Below the pieces are notes generated by a model that ran no database searches, was not told the origin of the DNA, and saw nothing but the letters and a program-made list of their open reading frames with translations. This document shows positions 15,179 through 23,305 of a stretch of 58,635 bases of DNA, one piece after another. The translations under genes and the position numbers were made by a program. The number at the start of each line of letters is the position of its first letter. Within the stretch, counting starts at the first letter, position 1. Origin of the DNA: Micromonospora sp. MH99 (GTDB lineage: Bacteria > Actinomycetota > Actinomycetes > Mycobacteriales > Micromonosporaceae); NCBI RefSeq assembly GCF_021442385.1, contig NZ_MUZA01000037.1, positions 1-58,635 of the forward strand. The letters are read 5' to 3'.

Positions 15179-16504
15179 ATGAAGCTGTCTGCCCTCGGCC
15201 GCATCGCTCTGGCCACAGGCATCGCCGTGCTGACCACCGCCATGCTCCCCGGCACCCCCGCATCCGCCGCACCGGTGAAGAGAAAGATCCTCCCCGTCCT
15301 GGTGGAGTTCAACGACGCGTCCTTCCAGTTCCCGGACAAGGTGAAGGCGTCCACGCCGGACACCTACTTCGGGGCGAAGAGCGACTCGGCCGCGTCGTTC
15401 CTGTCCGAGGTCTCGCGCGGGCAGTACACGGTGGTACCCGCCATCAAGGAGCAGTTCCTCGGCCCGATCAAGCTGGACCTGAGCGCCGCCGGCTGCCCGC
15501 AGGGCAAGATCAACCAGATGACCCGGGACGAACTCGCCAAACGGGGACTGGTCGCGGGCAAGGACTACGAAAGCCTCTCGATCGTCTTTCCGGCACAGAA
15601 GACCGAATGCCCCTGGGCTGGCCTCGCCACCCTGCCCGGCCCGACCACCTGGATCAACCTGTACGGCACCGCCAGTGGCATCGACGTCGTCGGCCACGAA
15701 CTCGGGCACAACCTGGGCTTCGGTCACCAGGGTCGCGTCCAGTGCACGGGCGGCAACCTGGGCGCGTGCAAGGAGGCGGGCGCCAGCCACACGAGCATCA
15801 TGGCCGGCGGGTACCGGCCGGCCGGCTTCTCCGCGCCGGAGATGATCCGTGCCGGATGGCTCTCCGGCGGGGCGTCTGTCAAGGTCACCAAGTCCGGCGT
15901 CTACACGCTGCGCTCCCTGCACGGCAAGGGCAGCGGAGTCCGCGCCCTGGACATCGCCCTGGGCGGCGACCGGCTCGTCATCGAGTACCGCCACGCGGCC
16001 GGCAACTTCGACGCGAAGCTCGAGGGCGTGCACGCCTACCGCGTCCCCAAGGGCTCCTACGGCTCCTCGTCCCTCATCGACACCACGACGGCGAACAAGA
16101 CCGCCGCCAACAACGCACCGCCCAACACGGACGCCATCACGAAACTGACGGACAAGGCGAGCAAGCTGTCCGTCGCCGTCGTCTCCTCCGGCGGCGGTCA
16201 GGCCAAGGTCAAGGTCGCGCTCAACGGCGACTCGCTGGCCTCCCTCGACCCGACTCCCTCGAAGTCACCGACTACGACCCCGACCCCCAGCGCCGCCACG
16301 CCCACCCCCAGCGCGAGCGCCGCCACCGAGGCCATGGGCGACAGCTCCGAACCGGTGACCGAGACCGGCCCGGAGGAGCTCACCGCCGCCGCCGAGGACA
16401 GCTCGACGGCCCTGCCGCTCGCCGCCGCCGGAGGCGGTGCCGCGCTGCTGGCTGTCGGCCTGGCATTCCTTTTCACGAAGCGCCGTCACCGCAGGCGCCA
16501 CTGA
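15179..16504 (+). CDS. Secreted, membrane-anchored zinc metalloprotease (metzincin type)
   Basis: A 441-residue surface protease. It has a signal peptide ending near PASAAPVKR (about residue 31) and a catalytic domain with the extended zinc motif HELGHNLGFGHQG (HExxHxxGxxH) plus a following SIMAG that fits a Met-turn. These features resemble M11 (gametolysin-like) peptidases. A Ser/Thr/Pro/Ala-rich stalk (about residues 360-405) leads to a C-terminal helix, LAAAGGGAALLAVGLAFLF, and a basic tail KRRHRRRH. This leaves the catalytic domain tethered outside the cell; no clear LPxTG sortase signal is seen. The ATG at 15179 has GAAGGA upstream. A well-formed promoter with an operator lies about 130 bases upstream. 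Confidence 0.88.
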   Translation: MKLSALGRIALATGIAVLTTAMLPGTPASAAPVKRKILPVLVEFNDASFQFPDKVKASTPDTYFGAKSDSAASFLSEVSRGQYTVVPAIKEQFLGPIKLDLSAAGCPQGKINQMTRDELAKRGLVAGKDYESLSIVFPAQKTECPWAGLATLPGPTTWINLYGTASGIDVVGHELGHNLGFGHQGRVQCTGGNLGACKEAGASHTSIMAGGYRPAGFSAPEMIRAGWLSGGASVKVTKSGVYTLRSLHGKGSGVRALDIALGGDRLVIEYRHAAGNFDAKLEGVHAYRVPKGSYGSSSLIDTTTANKTAANNAPPNTDAITKLTDKASKLSVAVVSSGGGQAKVKVALNGDSLASLDPTPSKSPTTTPTPSAATPTPSASAATEAMGDSSEPVTETGPEELTAAAEDSSTALPLAAAGGGAALLAVGLAFLFTKRRHRRRH

Positions 16505-16513
16505 CCAGCCGGT

Positions 16514-16549
16514 CGGGCCCCGGACGTCCACGCGGGCGTCCGGGGCCCG
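16514..16549. terminator. Hairpin terminator after the metalloprotease gene
   Basis: GGGCCCCGGACG (16515-16526) pairs perfectly with 16537-16548, and one more C-G pair extends it to 16514/16549; the loop is 10 bases. It lies between convergent genes ending at 16504 and 16630. Confidence 0.85.
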
Positions 16550-16629
16550 TCGCGCTGCCGCCGCCGTCCTGGCAGCGAGGTCGTGCGTCGGCACGCCGCG
16601 CGACCGGCGCGCTGACCACCGGCCGACGG

Positions 16630-18453
16630 TCAGTCGAACTCTTCGACGTACTCCTCGGTGGGGCCCAGCTCGGGCCGGTCGCGCAACTCCAGGACCGAGC
16701 CGAGCCGGTCGGTCTCCAGGACGACAAACGTGTTCTCGCCCCTTTGCAGCAGCGGTGCCGGGCAGTAGAGGGTGACCTGCGGGCCGATATCCCAGTAGCG
16801 GCCGAGCAGGAATCCGTTGACCCAGACCAGGCCGTGCACGGAGCCGGGCAGGGCCAGGAAGGTGTCGGCGGGCTCGTCGAGGCGCACCGTCGCGACGGCG
16901 AAGCCGGCGCCGGTGCTGGCCGGTCCGGCACCCGCCGCACGGCGCAGGTCGTCAGGTGTCCACTCGGCCAGGGCGACAGGCGAGCTCGTCCAGCCGTGCA
17001 CCATCCGGCGATCGACGAGCACGGGGCCGAGCAGGCCCTTGTGCTGTCCGACCAACGGGCCGTAGTTGACCCGGCCCAGGTTCTCCACCAGGACCTCCAG
17101 GCGCACGGCCGCCCCGGTGCCGTGAATCGGTATCTCCGGATGCGCACCGTCGGCCACCCCGATCGGCACGCCGTCGGCGAGGACGACGGCCCGGTCGCGT
17201 ACGTCGGTCAGGATGATCGTGTGCTCCCCCGGGGGGATCTTCGGGTGGGCGGTGAGCAGCACCATCCCGGCGTCCAGGCCGAGCTGTTCGAAGGTGGCCG
17301 GCCGGGGCCCTGTCGACTCCGGCGCCGGCACCGCACGCAGGCCGGCGATCAGGTCGGCGTGGTGGGTCAACGGCACCCGCGCCGGCGCGAGGACCGGCAT
17401 CCGCTCGGGTACCCGCAGCGGCCCGGTGGCGCCGAGCGCCCGGCGCATGGCGTGGAACTTCGCGGTGAGCGCCCCGTCCTCGGCGATCGGCGCGTCGGAG
17501 TCGTAGCTGGTGATGGTGGGCTGGAGCCGGCCTCGTTCCGCGTTGGCGCCGGCCCAGAGCCCGAAGTTGGTGCCGCCGTGCGCCATGTAGAGGCTGACGC
17601 TTCCGCTCTCGGCGATGATGGCGTCCAGAGTGCGGACGGCGCTGTCCACGGCGCGGACGTGGTGCCGCTCGCCCCAGTGGTCGAACCAGCCGTTCCAGTA
17701 CTCGGCGACCACGAACGGTTCGTCGGGTCGGCGCCGGGCGAACAGGGCACGGGCGGCCTCGGGCTTCGACCCGAGGGTGGCGGCTGCGAGCGTGCCCGGC
17801 ACCGTACCCGCGTCGTGCATCAGCTCGGTGGGGCCGTCGGCGGTGAACAGCATCTCGGTGATACCGCGGTCGAGCAGGGCGGCGCGGTTCCACAGCAGGT
17901 ACGCCTCGTCGTCGCCGTAGCTGCCGTACTCGTTCTCGACCTGCACGGCCACGACCGGTCCACCGGAGTGCGTCTGGTGCCGCGCGATGCGGGGTATGAG
18001 TTCGTCGAACCACCACCCGACCGGCCCGGTGAACGCCGGGTCGGAGGTGCGCAGGGCCACGTCGCGGGCGGTGAGCCAGGCCGGCAATCCACCGTTGGAC
18101 CACTCCGCGCAGATGTACGGGCCGGGCCGCACGACGACGTCGAGACCCTCCTCGCCGGCGAGCGCGATGAACGCCTCGAGGTCGCGCCACCCGTCGAAGC
18201 GCGGCGCGCGATCGGCGTACGGCTGGTGGAAGTTCCAGGGCACGTACGTGTCGAGGGTGTTCAGACCCAGGTCGGCGAGCCGCCGGATCCGGTCGCGCCA
18301 CAACCCGGGGTGGACCCGGAAGTAGTGCAGGGCGCCGGACAGGATGCGGTGCGGGACTCCGTGCCGGTAGAGCTGGCGGTCGTGCCAGCCGAGTGCGGGC
18401 GAGGGTCTCGTCGGCGGCGCTACCGCGCTGCCCCGCCGGGTGGTCTCGATCAT
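16630..18453 (-). CDS. Beta-galactosidase, glycoside hydrolase family 35
   Basis: A 607-residue GH35 enzyme that hydrolyses terminal beta-galactosides. The TIM barrel opens with SGALHYFRVHPGLWRDR and continues through NTLDTYVPWNFHQP and RPGPYICAEWSNGGLPAWL. The acid/base glutamate is in VAVQVENEYGSYG and the nucleophile in VAEYWNGWFDHWG. Beta-sandwich domains follow, ending with VNGFLLGRYWDIGPQ. No signal peptide is seen, so it acts in the cytoplasm on imported oligosaccharide. It is divergent from a LacI gene, and the TGTTAC-type operator lies in its promoter. The importer encoded downstream of the regulator probably supplies its substrate. Confidence 0.92.
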   Translation of the reverse strand: MIETTRRGSAVAPPTRPSPALGWHDRQLYRHGVPHRILSGALHYFRVHPGLWRDRIRRLADLGLNTLDTYVPWNFHQPYADRAPRFDGWRDLEAFIALAGEEGLDVVVRPGPYICAEWSNGGLPAWLTARDVALRTSDPAFTGPVGWWFDELIPRIARHQTHSGGPVVAVQVENEYGSYGDDEAYLLWNRAALLDRGITEMLFTADGPTELMHDAGTVPGTLAAATLGSKPEAARALFARRRPDEPFVVAEYWNGWFDHWGERHHVRAVDSAVRTLDAIIAESGSVSLYMAHGGTNFGLWAGANAERGRLQPTITSYDSDAPIAEDGALTAKFHAMRRALGATGPLRVPERMPVLAPARVPLTHHADLIAGLRAVPAPESTGPRPATFEQLGLDAGMVLLTAHPKIPPGEHTIILTDVRDRAVVLADGVPIGVADGAHPEIPIHGTGAAVRLEVLVENLGRVNYGPLVGQHKGLLGPVLVDRRMVHGWTSSPVALAEWTPDDLRRAAGAGPASTGAGFAVATVRLDEPADTFLALPGSVHGLVWVNGFLLGRYWDIGPQVTLYCPAPLLQRGENTFVVLETDRLGSVLELRDRPELGPTEEYVEEFD

Positions 18454-18465
18454 GGTGGCAGCCTA

Positions 18466-18488
18466 TGTTACCCGTGCCATTCGTAACA
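18466..18488. promoter_or_regulatory. LacI-type operator, copy 1
   Basis: TGTTAC (18466-18471), an 11-base spacer and GTAACA (18483-18488) form a perfect-armed inverted repeat between the divergent GH35 and LacI genes. On the minus strand it overlaps a possible -10 (TAACAT) of the GH35 gene. A near-identical element lies upstream of the transporter at 19595. Confidence 0.7.
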
Positions 18489-18534
18489 ATGCCGGTAGGA
18501 TGCGCCCGTAGCACGTTCCGGGAGGGCGACGGGG

Positions 18535-19548
18535 ATGACCGAGGCGACAATGAGTGGCAAGCAGCCGAGCATGGCTGACGTGGCACGGGCCGCCGGCGTG
18601 TCGGCACAGACGGTCTCGCGCACCCTGCGCGACTCACCGAACGTCAACGCCGAGACCCGTCGGCGCGTGCTCACCGCCGTCGAGCAGCTCCGATACCGGT
18701 ACAACGGCGCCCCCCGGCTGCTGTCGTCCGGGCGCAGCTTCACCCTCGGCCTGGTCCTGCTCCAGGCCGGCGGCTACTACTCGCGCTCCGCGGTGACCGC
18801 CGGGGTGGAGGCCGCGGCCGGGCAGGCGGGCTACTCGGTGAGCATCGCGACCCTCGCCGAGCTGGACACCGCCATGATGGAAAAGTCCCTGCTCAAGCTG
18901 TCCGACCAGGGCGTCGACGGCATCATCATCGCGGTCCCGCTGATCTCCGTGACCCAGCGGATGGAGGACATCACCCGGGACATCCCCACCGTCACTGTCG
19001 ACGGCTCGCGCACCACAGGTGCGCGGGTGCTGGGCATCGACCAGCACGAGGCCGGGCGCATCGCCACCCAGCACCTGCTCGACGCCGGGCACCGCCAGGT
19101 GTGGCACGTGGCCGGGCCGGACGAGTGGATCGAGGCACGGCAGCGCCGGCAGGGCTGGCAGGAGTGCCTGACCACCGCCGGGATCGACGCGCCGCCAGCG
19201 CTCGAGGGCGACTGGTCGCCCGAATCCGGTTACCGCCAGGGGCAGATCCTCGCGATGATTCCGGAGGTCACGGCCATTTTCGTGGCCAGTGACGAGATGG
19301 CGTTCGGCGTGATCAGGGCGCTGCGCGAGCGCGGCCGATCGGTGCCTGCGGACGTGTCGATAGTGAGCGTGGACGACATCGAGCTGGCGGCGTACTGCCA
19401 CCCGCCGCTCACCACTGTCCGCCAGGACTTCTACCGCTCCGGGGCGGCCGCCGTCGCGCTCCTTCTGGGCAGCGAGGGCGCCGGCGAGTCGGTGGCGCAG
19501 CCGAGCCTCATCGTCCGGGAGTCGACCGCCGCACCGCGGTCCCGCTGA
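18535..19548 (+). CDS. LacI-family transcriptional regulator of the galactoside locus
   Basis: A 337-residue repressor. The N-terminal helix-turn-helix is SMADVARAAGVSAQTVSRTL, followed by the hinge helix region RYRYNGAPRLLSSG. The effector domain has the periplasmic-binding-protein fold, with GLVLLQAGGYYSRSAVTAGV, GVDGIIIAVPL and AIFVASDEMAFGVIRAL. The ATG at 18535 has GGGAGGG upstream. It sits between the GH35 gene and the sugar importer, and the same inverted repeat (TGTTAC...GTAACA) occurs in front of both, so it most likely represses both units until a sugar or its breakdown product binds. The exact inducer is not known. Confidence 0.9.
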   Translation: MTEATMSGKQPSMADVARAAGVSAQTVSRTLRDSPNVNAETRRRVLTAVEQLRYRYNGAPRLLSSGRSFTLGLVLLQAGGYYSRSAVTAGVEAAAGQAGYSVSIATLAELDTAMMEKSLLKLSDQGVDGIIIAVPLISVTQRMEDITRDIPTVTVDGSRTTGARVLGIDQHEAGRIATQHLLDAGHRQVWHVAGPDEWIEARQRRQGWQECLTTAGIDAPPALEGDWSPESGYRQGQILAMIPEVTAIFVASDEMAFGVIRALRERGRSVPADVSIVSVDDIELAAYCHPPLTTVRQDFYRSGAAAVALLLGSEGAGESVAQPSLIVRESTAAPRSR

Positions 19549-19583
19549 CCCCTGCGCGCCTCCGCGCTGTTGGCACATCGTTC

Positions 19584-19616
19584 TTGACGACTCATGTTAC
19601 GGGTGCCACAGTAACA
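19584..19616 (+). promoter_or_regulatory. Importer promoter with LacI-type operator, copy 2
   Basis: TTGACG (19584-19589), 17 bases, then CACAGT (19607-19612) gives a plausible promoter. TGTTAC (19595-19600) and GTAACA (19611-19616) with a 10-base spacer cover the region between -35 and the start of transcription, an arrangement expected for direct repression. The core shared with copy 1 is ATGTTAC followed by GTGCCA two bases later. Confidence 0.65.
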
Positions 19617-19715
19617 ACGCGAGGCCCGCCCGCGATCTTGTGGGCCGATGCCGTGCCTCGTCCACACCGCTCAATTCCGCACCGCCGTGTGCACCGCCCT
19701 TGGAGGCCCCCCACC

Positions 19716-21038
19716 ATGTTGAGACGACCAATCGTCCTTGCGGTCGCCGCGGCGACAGCGCTGAGCCTGCTCGCCGGCTGTTCCGGAGGGAACGACGACG
19801 CCGACGGCAAGAAGACGCTGAAGATCGCGGCTTTCGAGGGCGGTTACGGCCGGGACATGTACGTCCAGGTCGTCGACGCCTACAAGGCGAAGCACCCCGA
19901 CGTGGATGTGCAACTGCAGCTCTCGAAGACCCTTGAGGACGAAATCAGCCCCAACATGAAGGCTGGCAAGTTCCCCGACGTCGTGGTGCTGCCCCAGGGC
20001 CGCAAGGCCGCGCTCGCCGAGACTCTGGTCAAGGACAAGGCGCTGGAGGACCTCACCGGCGTTCTGGACATGACAGTGCCGGGCGAGCAGTCCACAGTAC
20101 GGTCCAAGCTCGCCGACGGGATCGTCGGCAACCTCAGCACCAACCCGTACAACGACGACAAGACCTACCTGATGCCGATGTACTACGCGCCGACCGGCCT
20201 GGTCTACAACAAGGGTCTCTTCGCGCAGAAGGGTTGGCAGGTTCCGACCAGCTGGGACGACATGTTCAAGCTCGGCGACGCCGCCAAGGCCGAGGGCATC
20301 GCGCTGTTCACGTACCCGACCGCGGGTTACCTGGACTCGTTCTTCTTCGCCCTGCTCGCCGATGTCGGCGGTGAGCAGTTCTACAAGGAGGCGATGACCT
20401 ACTCCGAGGGTGTCTGGAAGACCGCCCAGGCACGCCAGGTCCTGGACATCACCGCCAAGCTGCTGACCTACGCGGCGAAGACCACCGTCGGGTACGCGAA
20501 CGAGCAGGACTTCACCAAGAACCAGCAGTCTCTGCTCGACAACAAGACGCTGTTCATGCCGAACGGCACGTGGGTCGTCGGCGAGATGAAGGACGCGCCG
20601 CGTGCCACGGGCTTCGAGTGGGCGATGGCCCCGCTGCCGGCGGTCACCGCAGGTGGCAAGCGCTACCTGACCACCATCGTCGAGTCGGCCTGGGTGCCGA
20701 GCGGCGCCCAGAACAAGGACGCCGCGAAGGACTTCGTCGCGTACCTCTACTCCGACGAGGCCGCCGGCATCTTCGCCAAGGCCAACGCGATCCAGCCGAT
20801 CAAGGGCATCGCCTCGACGCTGCCCGCCGAGATCGCGCCGTTCTACCAGCTCTACGAGGACCCGAGCATCACCGCCCTGGTCGGTGGCTTCGCCAGCACC
20901 GCCCCCGTCGAGGGCGTGAACATCAAGGGCACGCTCTTCGACACCGCGAACAGCATCATCAGCGGCGACAAGACCGTCGACCAGTGGCAGACCGCCCTGA
21001 ACGACGCCAGCGAGAAGTTGCGGCAGGCGGGCAAGTGA
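19716..21038 (+). CDS. Sugar ABC transporter solute-binding lipoprotein
   Basis: A 440-residue extracellular binding protein of the carbohydrate uptake (CUT1) type. It begins with a lipoprotein signal, ALSLLAGCSGG, so the mature protein is lipid-anchored through that cysteine. The body has the SBP1 fold, with KTLKIAAFEGGYGRDMY at the start of the mature domain, YAPTGLVYNKGLFAQKGW and PNGTWVVGEMKDAPRAT. The ATG at 19716 has TGGAGG 9 bases upstream. It is the first gene of the importer operon, and a strong hairpin separates it from the permeases. The ligand is inferred to be a galactoside-containing sugar because of the adjacent GH35 gene. No ATPase gene lies here, so a shared MsiK-like ATPase is likely. 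Confidence 0.88.
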   Translation: MLRRPIVLAVAAATALSLLAGCSGGNDDADGKKTLKIAAFEGGYGRDMYVQVVDAYKAKHPDVDVQLQLSKTLEDEISPNMKAGKFPDVVVLPQGRKAALAETLVKDKALEDLTGVLDMTVPGEQSTVRSKLADGIVGNLSTNPYNDDKTYLMPMYYAPTGLVYNKGLFAQKGWQVPTSWDDMFKLGDAAKAEGIALFTYPTAGYLDSFFFALLADVGGEQFYKEAMTYSEGVWKTAQARQVLDITAKLLTYAAKTTVGYANEQDFTKNQQSLLDNKTLFMPNGTWVVGEMKDAPRATGFEWAMAPLPAVTAGGKRYLTTIVESAWVPSGAQNKDAAKDFVAYLYSDEAAGIFAKANAIQPIKGIASTLPAEIAPFYQLYEDPSITALVGGFASTAPVEGVNIKGTLFDTANSIISGDKTVDQWQTALNDASEKLRQAGK

Positions 21039-21044
21039 CGCCCC

Positions 21045-21073
21045 GGCGGCAGCCCGGGATCCGGGCTGCCGCC
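21045..21073 (+). terminator. Intercistronic hairpin after the binding-protein gene
   Basis: A perfect 13-bp stem (GGCGGCAGCCCGG at 21045-21057 with 21061-21073) and a 3-base loop, 6 bases after the binding-protein stop and 37 bases before the first permease. It may end part of the transcripts or protect the upstream message, giving more binding protein than permease. Confidence 0.8.
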
Positions 21074-21110
21074 GTTCCCTTCCCCCTGCGAGAGCCAAGG
21101 ACTGGTCACG

Positions 21111-22085
21111 GTGACGACGACCCGCACTCCACCAACCCCGGGCGCCAGCAAACGTGCGCCCGGTCGATCCCCGACGTCGACGCGCGGTGGCGCCGCGCGT
21201 GGCCGGCGCGGCGACGGCCGGTTCGTCGCCGTCTGCCTGCTGCCGGCGCTGGCACTGTTCGCGCTGTTCATGATCTGGCCGACGGTGAGCGTGTTCCGGA
21301 TGTCGCTCTACACCTGGAGCGGCTTCTCGACGCAGATGCGGTTCGTCGGCCTGGACAACTTCAGCAAGCTGCTCGACGACGAGCAGTTCCTGCGCGCGTT
21401 CCAGAACACCGTCGCGCTGCTCGTCGTCGTGACAGTGGTGACGATGGGGATGGGCCTGTTCCTCGCGGCCGTCATGACCCGGCAGAAGCTGCGCGGCCAC
21501 ACCTTCTACCGGTTCGTGCTCTACGTCCCGAACGTGCTCTCGGTAGTGGTCATCGCGGCCATCTTCTCGGCCGTCTACGACCAGGAGAACGGCCTGCTCA
21601 ACGGCACACTCCGGCTGCTCTCGCTGGACGGCCTGCAACAGGTGTGGCTGGGTGACCAGAAGCTGGTGCTCTACTCGGTCGCGACAGCGATGCTGTGGCA
21701 GTCGCTGGGCTACTACATGGTCATCTACATGTCGAGCATGGCGAGCATCCCGGAGGAGCTGTACGAGGCCTCGGCGCTCGACGGCGCGTCGGCCGCCCGG
21801 CAGTTCTTCGCCGTCACGCTGCCGCTGATCTGGCAGAACCTGCGCACCACACTGACCTTCTTCATCCTCAGCGCCGTCAACCTCAGTTTCGTGCTGGTAA
21901 GGGCGATGACCGGCGGCGGTCCGGACGGCGCCTCAGAGGTGCTGCTCAGTTACATGTACAAGCAGGCGTACACCAACTCGGCCTACGGCTACGGCATGGC
22001 CATCGGCGTGGTGATCTTCGCTTTCTCGTTCCTCGTGTCGCTCCTGGTGAGCCGCGCGACCCGGCGTGAGCCCCTCCAGTTCTAG
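21111..22085 (+). CDS. Sugar ABC transporter permease (MalF-like)
   Basis: A 324-residue inner-membrane permease with a 40-residue Ser/Arg-rich N-terminal extension and six helices, the first being AVCLLPALALFALFMIWPTV-like. The cytoplasmic EAA loop that docks the ATPase is ELYEASALDGASAARQFFAV followed by TLPLIWQNL. It pairs with the next gene to form the channel. The GTG start at 21111 lies 37 bases after the hairpin; no strong ribosome site is visible upstream. The two permease genes are 11 bases apart. Confidence 0.88.
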   Translation: MTTTRTPPTPGASKRAPGRSPTSTRGGAARGRRGDGRFVAVCLLPALALFALFMIWPTVSVFRMSLYTWSGFSTQMRFVGLDNFSKLLDDEQFLRAFQNTVALLVVVTVVTMGMGLFLAAVMTRQKLRGHTFYRFVLYVPNVLSVVVIAAIFSAVYDQENGLLNGTLRLLSLDGLQQVWLGDQKLVLYSVATAMLWQSLGYYMVIYMSSMASIPEELYEASALDGASAARQFFAVTLPLIWQNLRTTLTFFILSAVNLSFVLVRAMTGGGPDGASEVLLSYMYKQAYTNSAYGYGMAIGVVIFAFSFLVSLLVSRATRREPLQF

Positions 22086-22096
22086 AGGACACTTCC

Positions 22097-22975
22097 ATGA
22101 CCACGATCAACAAATCCGGTCCGCGCCCCGGCCGTGGCCTCACCCACCTGCTCGTCGGCGGGATCACCCTGCTCATCGTGATCCCGGTCGCCTGGGTGCT
22201 GGTGGCCTCGCTCAAGCGCAAGAGCGAGTTCTTCGGCAGCCCCTGGACCCTGCCCGAAGGCCTGCACCTGCGCAACTACGTCGACGCGTTCGGCGGCGCG
22301 CACATGGGCCGCTACTTCGCCACGTCGGTGCTTGTCACCCTCCTCGGCCTGGTCTTCGTGCTGGCGGTCTCGGTGCCGGCGGCGTACGTCGTCGCCAGGT
22401 ACGAGTTCCGCGGCAAGAGCATCGTCGAGGTGGCGCTGCTCGCCGGGCTCTTCGTCAACGTCAACTACATCGTGGTGCCGATCTTCCTGATGCTCGTCGA
22501 CTGGGACCGCGCGCTCGTCGACGTGTTCCCGGACGGGTTCTTCCTCGACAACCCGGCGATGCTCGCGCTGGTCTACGCGGCCACCTCGATCCCGTTCACG
22601 ATCTACCTGCTGAGCGCGTACTTCCGGTCAATTCCCGGGGACTTCGAGGAGGCGGCGCTGCTGGACGGGGCATCCCGCTTTCGGATCATGACGCGGGTGA
22701 TGCTGCCGATGGCCCGCCCGGCGGTCACCACAGTGATCCTGTTCAACTTCCTGGCGTACTGGAACGACTTCATCATCGCGCTGACGCTGCTGCCCGGCGA
22801 GGGCAAGACGTTGCAGGTCGGCCTGCTCAACCTGATGGCCGCCCAGAAGGCGGCCGCGGACCCCGGGCGGCTCTACGCCGGCATGGTCATCGTCATCGTG
22901 CCGGTGCTGCTCCTGTACGCGCTGATCCAGCGCCGCCTGATCCAGGGCATGGCCGCCGGCGGCGTCAAGGGCTGA
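22097..22975 (+). CDS. Sugar ABC transporter permease (MalG-like)
   Basis: A 292-residue permease of the MalG type with six helices. The segment LLIVIPVAWVLVASLKRKSE is the characteristic first helix and following loop. The EAA motif is DFEEAALLDGASRFRIMTRV with MLPMARPAVTT after it. It forms the second half of the channel. The start ATG follows GAGGACACTTCC, with GAGGA as the ribosome site. The gene is followed 19 bases later by a small membrane-protein gene that looks to be part of the same transcript. Confidence 0.88.
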   Translation: MTTINKSGPRPGRGLTHLLVGGITLLIVIPVAWVLVASLKRKSEFFGSPWTLPEGLHLRNYVDAFGGAHMGRYFATSVLVTLLGLVFVLAVSVPAAYVVARYEFRGKSIVEVALLAGLFVNVNYIVVPIFLMLVDWDRALVDVFPDGFFLDNPAMLALVYAATSIPFTIYLLSAYFRSIPGDFEEAALLDGASRFRIMTRVMLPMARPAVTTVILFNFLAYWNDFIIALTLLPGEGKTLQVGLLNLMAAQKAAADPGRLYAGMVIVIVPVLLLYALIQRRLIQGMAAGGVKG

Positions 22976-22994
22976 GGCCCGAGAAAGGGATGTC

Positions 22995-23174
22995 ATGAAG
23001 AAACCGACGCCTGTCGTACTGCTCGTCGTCGCCCGGATTCTGGTCGCGCTGGCCTGCGTCGTCACGGTGGTGGTCGTCCGGCCCACTGTCGGCTGGGGAA
23101 GCCTCGCGATCATGCTCGTGGCGCTCGCCGTTCTGATCGGTCTTCTCGCGGACTACAACCGCAAGTTCCGGTGA
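22995..23174 (+). CDS. Small two-helix membrane protein (59 aa), DUF6903-like
   Basis: A short gene missed by simple length cut-offs. The ATG at 22995 is preceded by GAAAGGGA and the reading frame ends at 23174. The product has two hydrophobic helices, VVLLVVARILVALACVVTVV and WGSLAIMLVALAVLIGLLAD (about residues 7-28 and 34-53), and ends DYNRKFR. Size, topology and position directly behind carbohydrate permease genes fit the small DUF6903-type proteins as I recall them. It may be an accessory subunit of the transporter; this is inference. Confidence 0.72.
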   Translation: MKKPTPVVLLVVARILVALACVVTVVVVRPTVGWGSLAIMLVALAVLIGLLADYNRKFR

Positions 23175-23305
23175 CTCGGACCCCCGTCGGCGGACGGGCC
23201 CGCGGTCCACCGGTTCCGTCGCCGGCGTCATCTCCCGGTCGTGCGCGCCGGATATCTCCCAGGAAGTGAACGAATCCCCCAACCACCCCACGGTTAGGAC
23301 TCTCG

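Noticed and set aside
14809..18486. Plus-strand open frame of about 1,225 codons
   Set aside because: It runs out of frame through the metalloprotease gene and antisense to the GH35 gene; the sequence is low complexity and both true genes have strong motifs and starts.
19671..21638. Minus-strand open frame of about 655 codons opposite the sugar-binding protein and permease genes
   Set aside because: It is a shadow frame; the plus strand has a lipobox, ribosome sites and family motifs.
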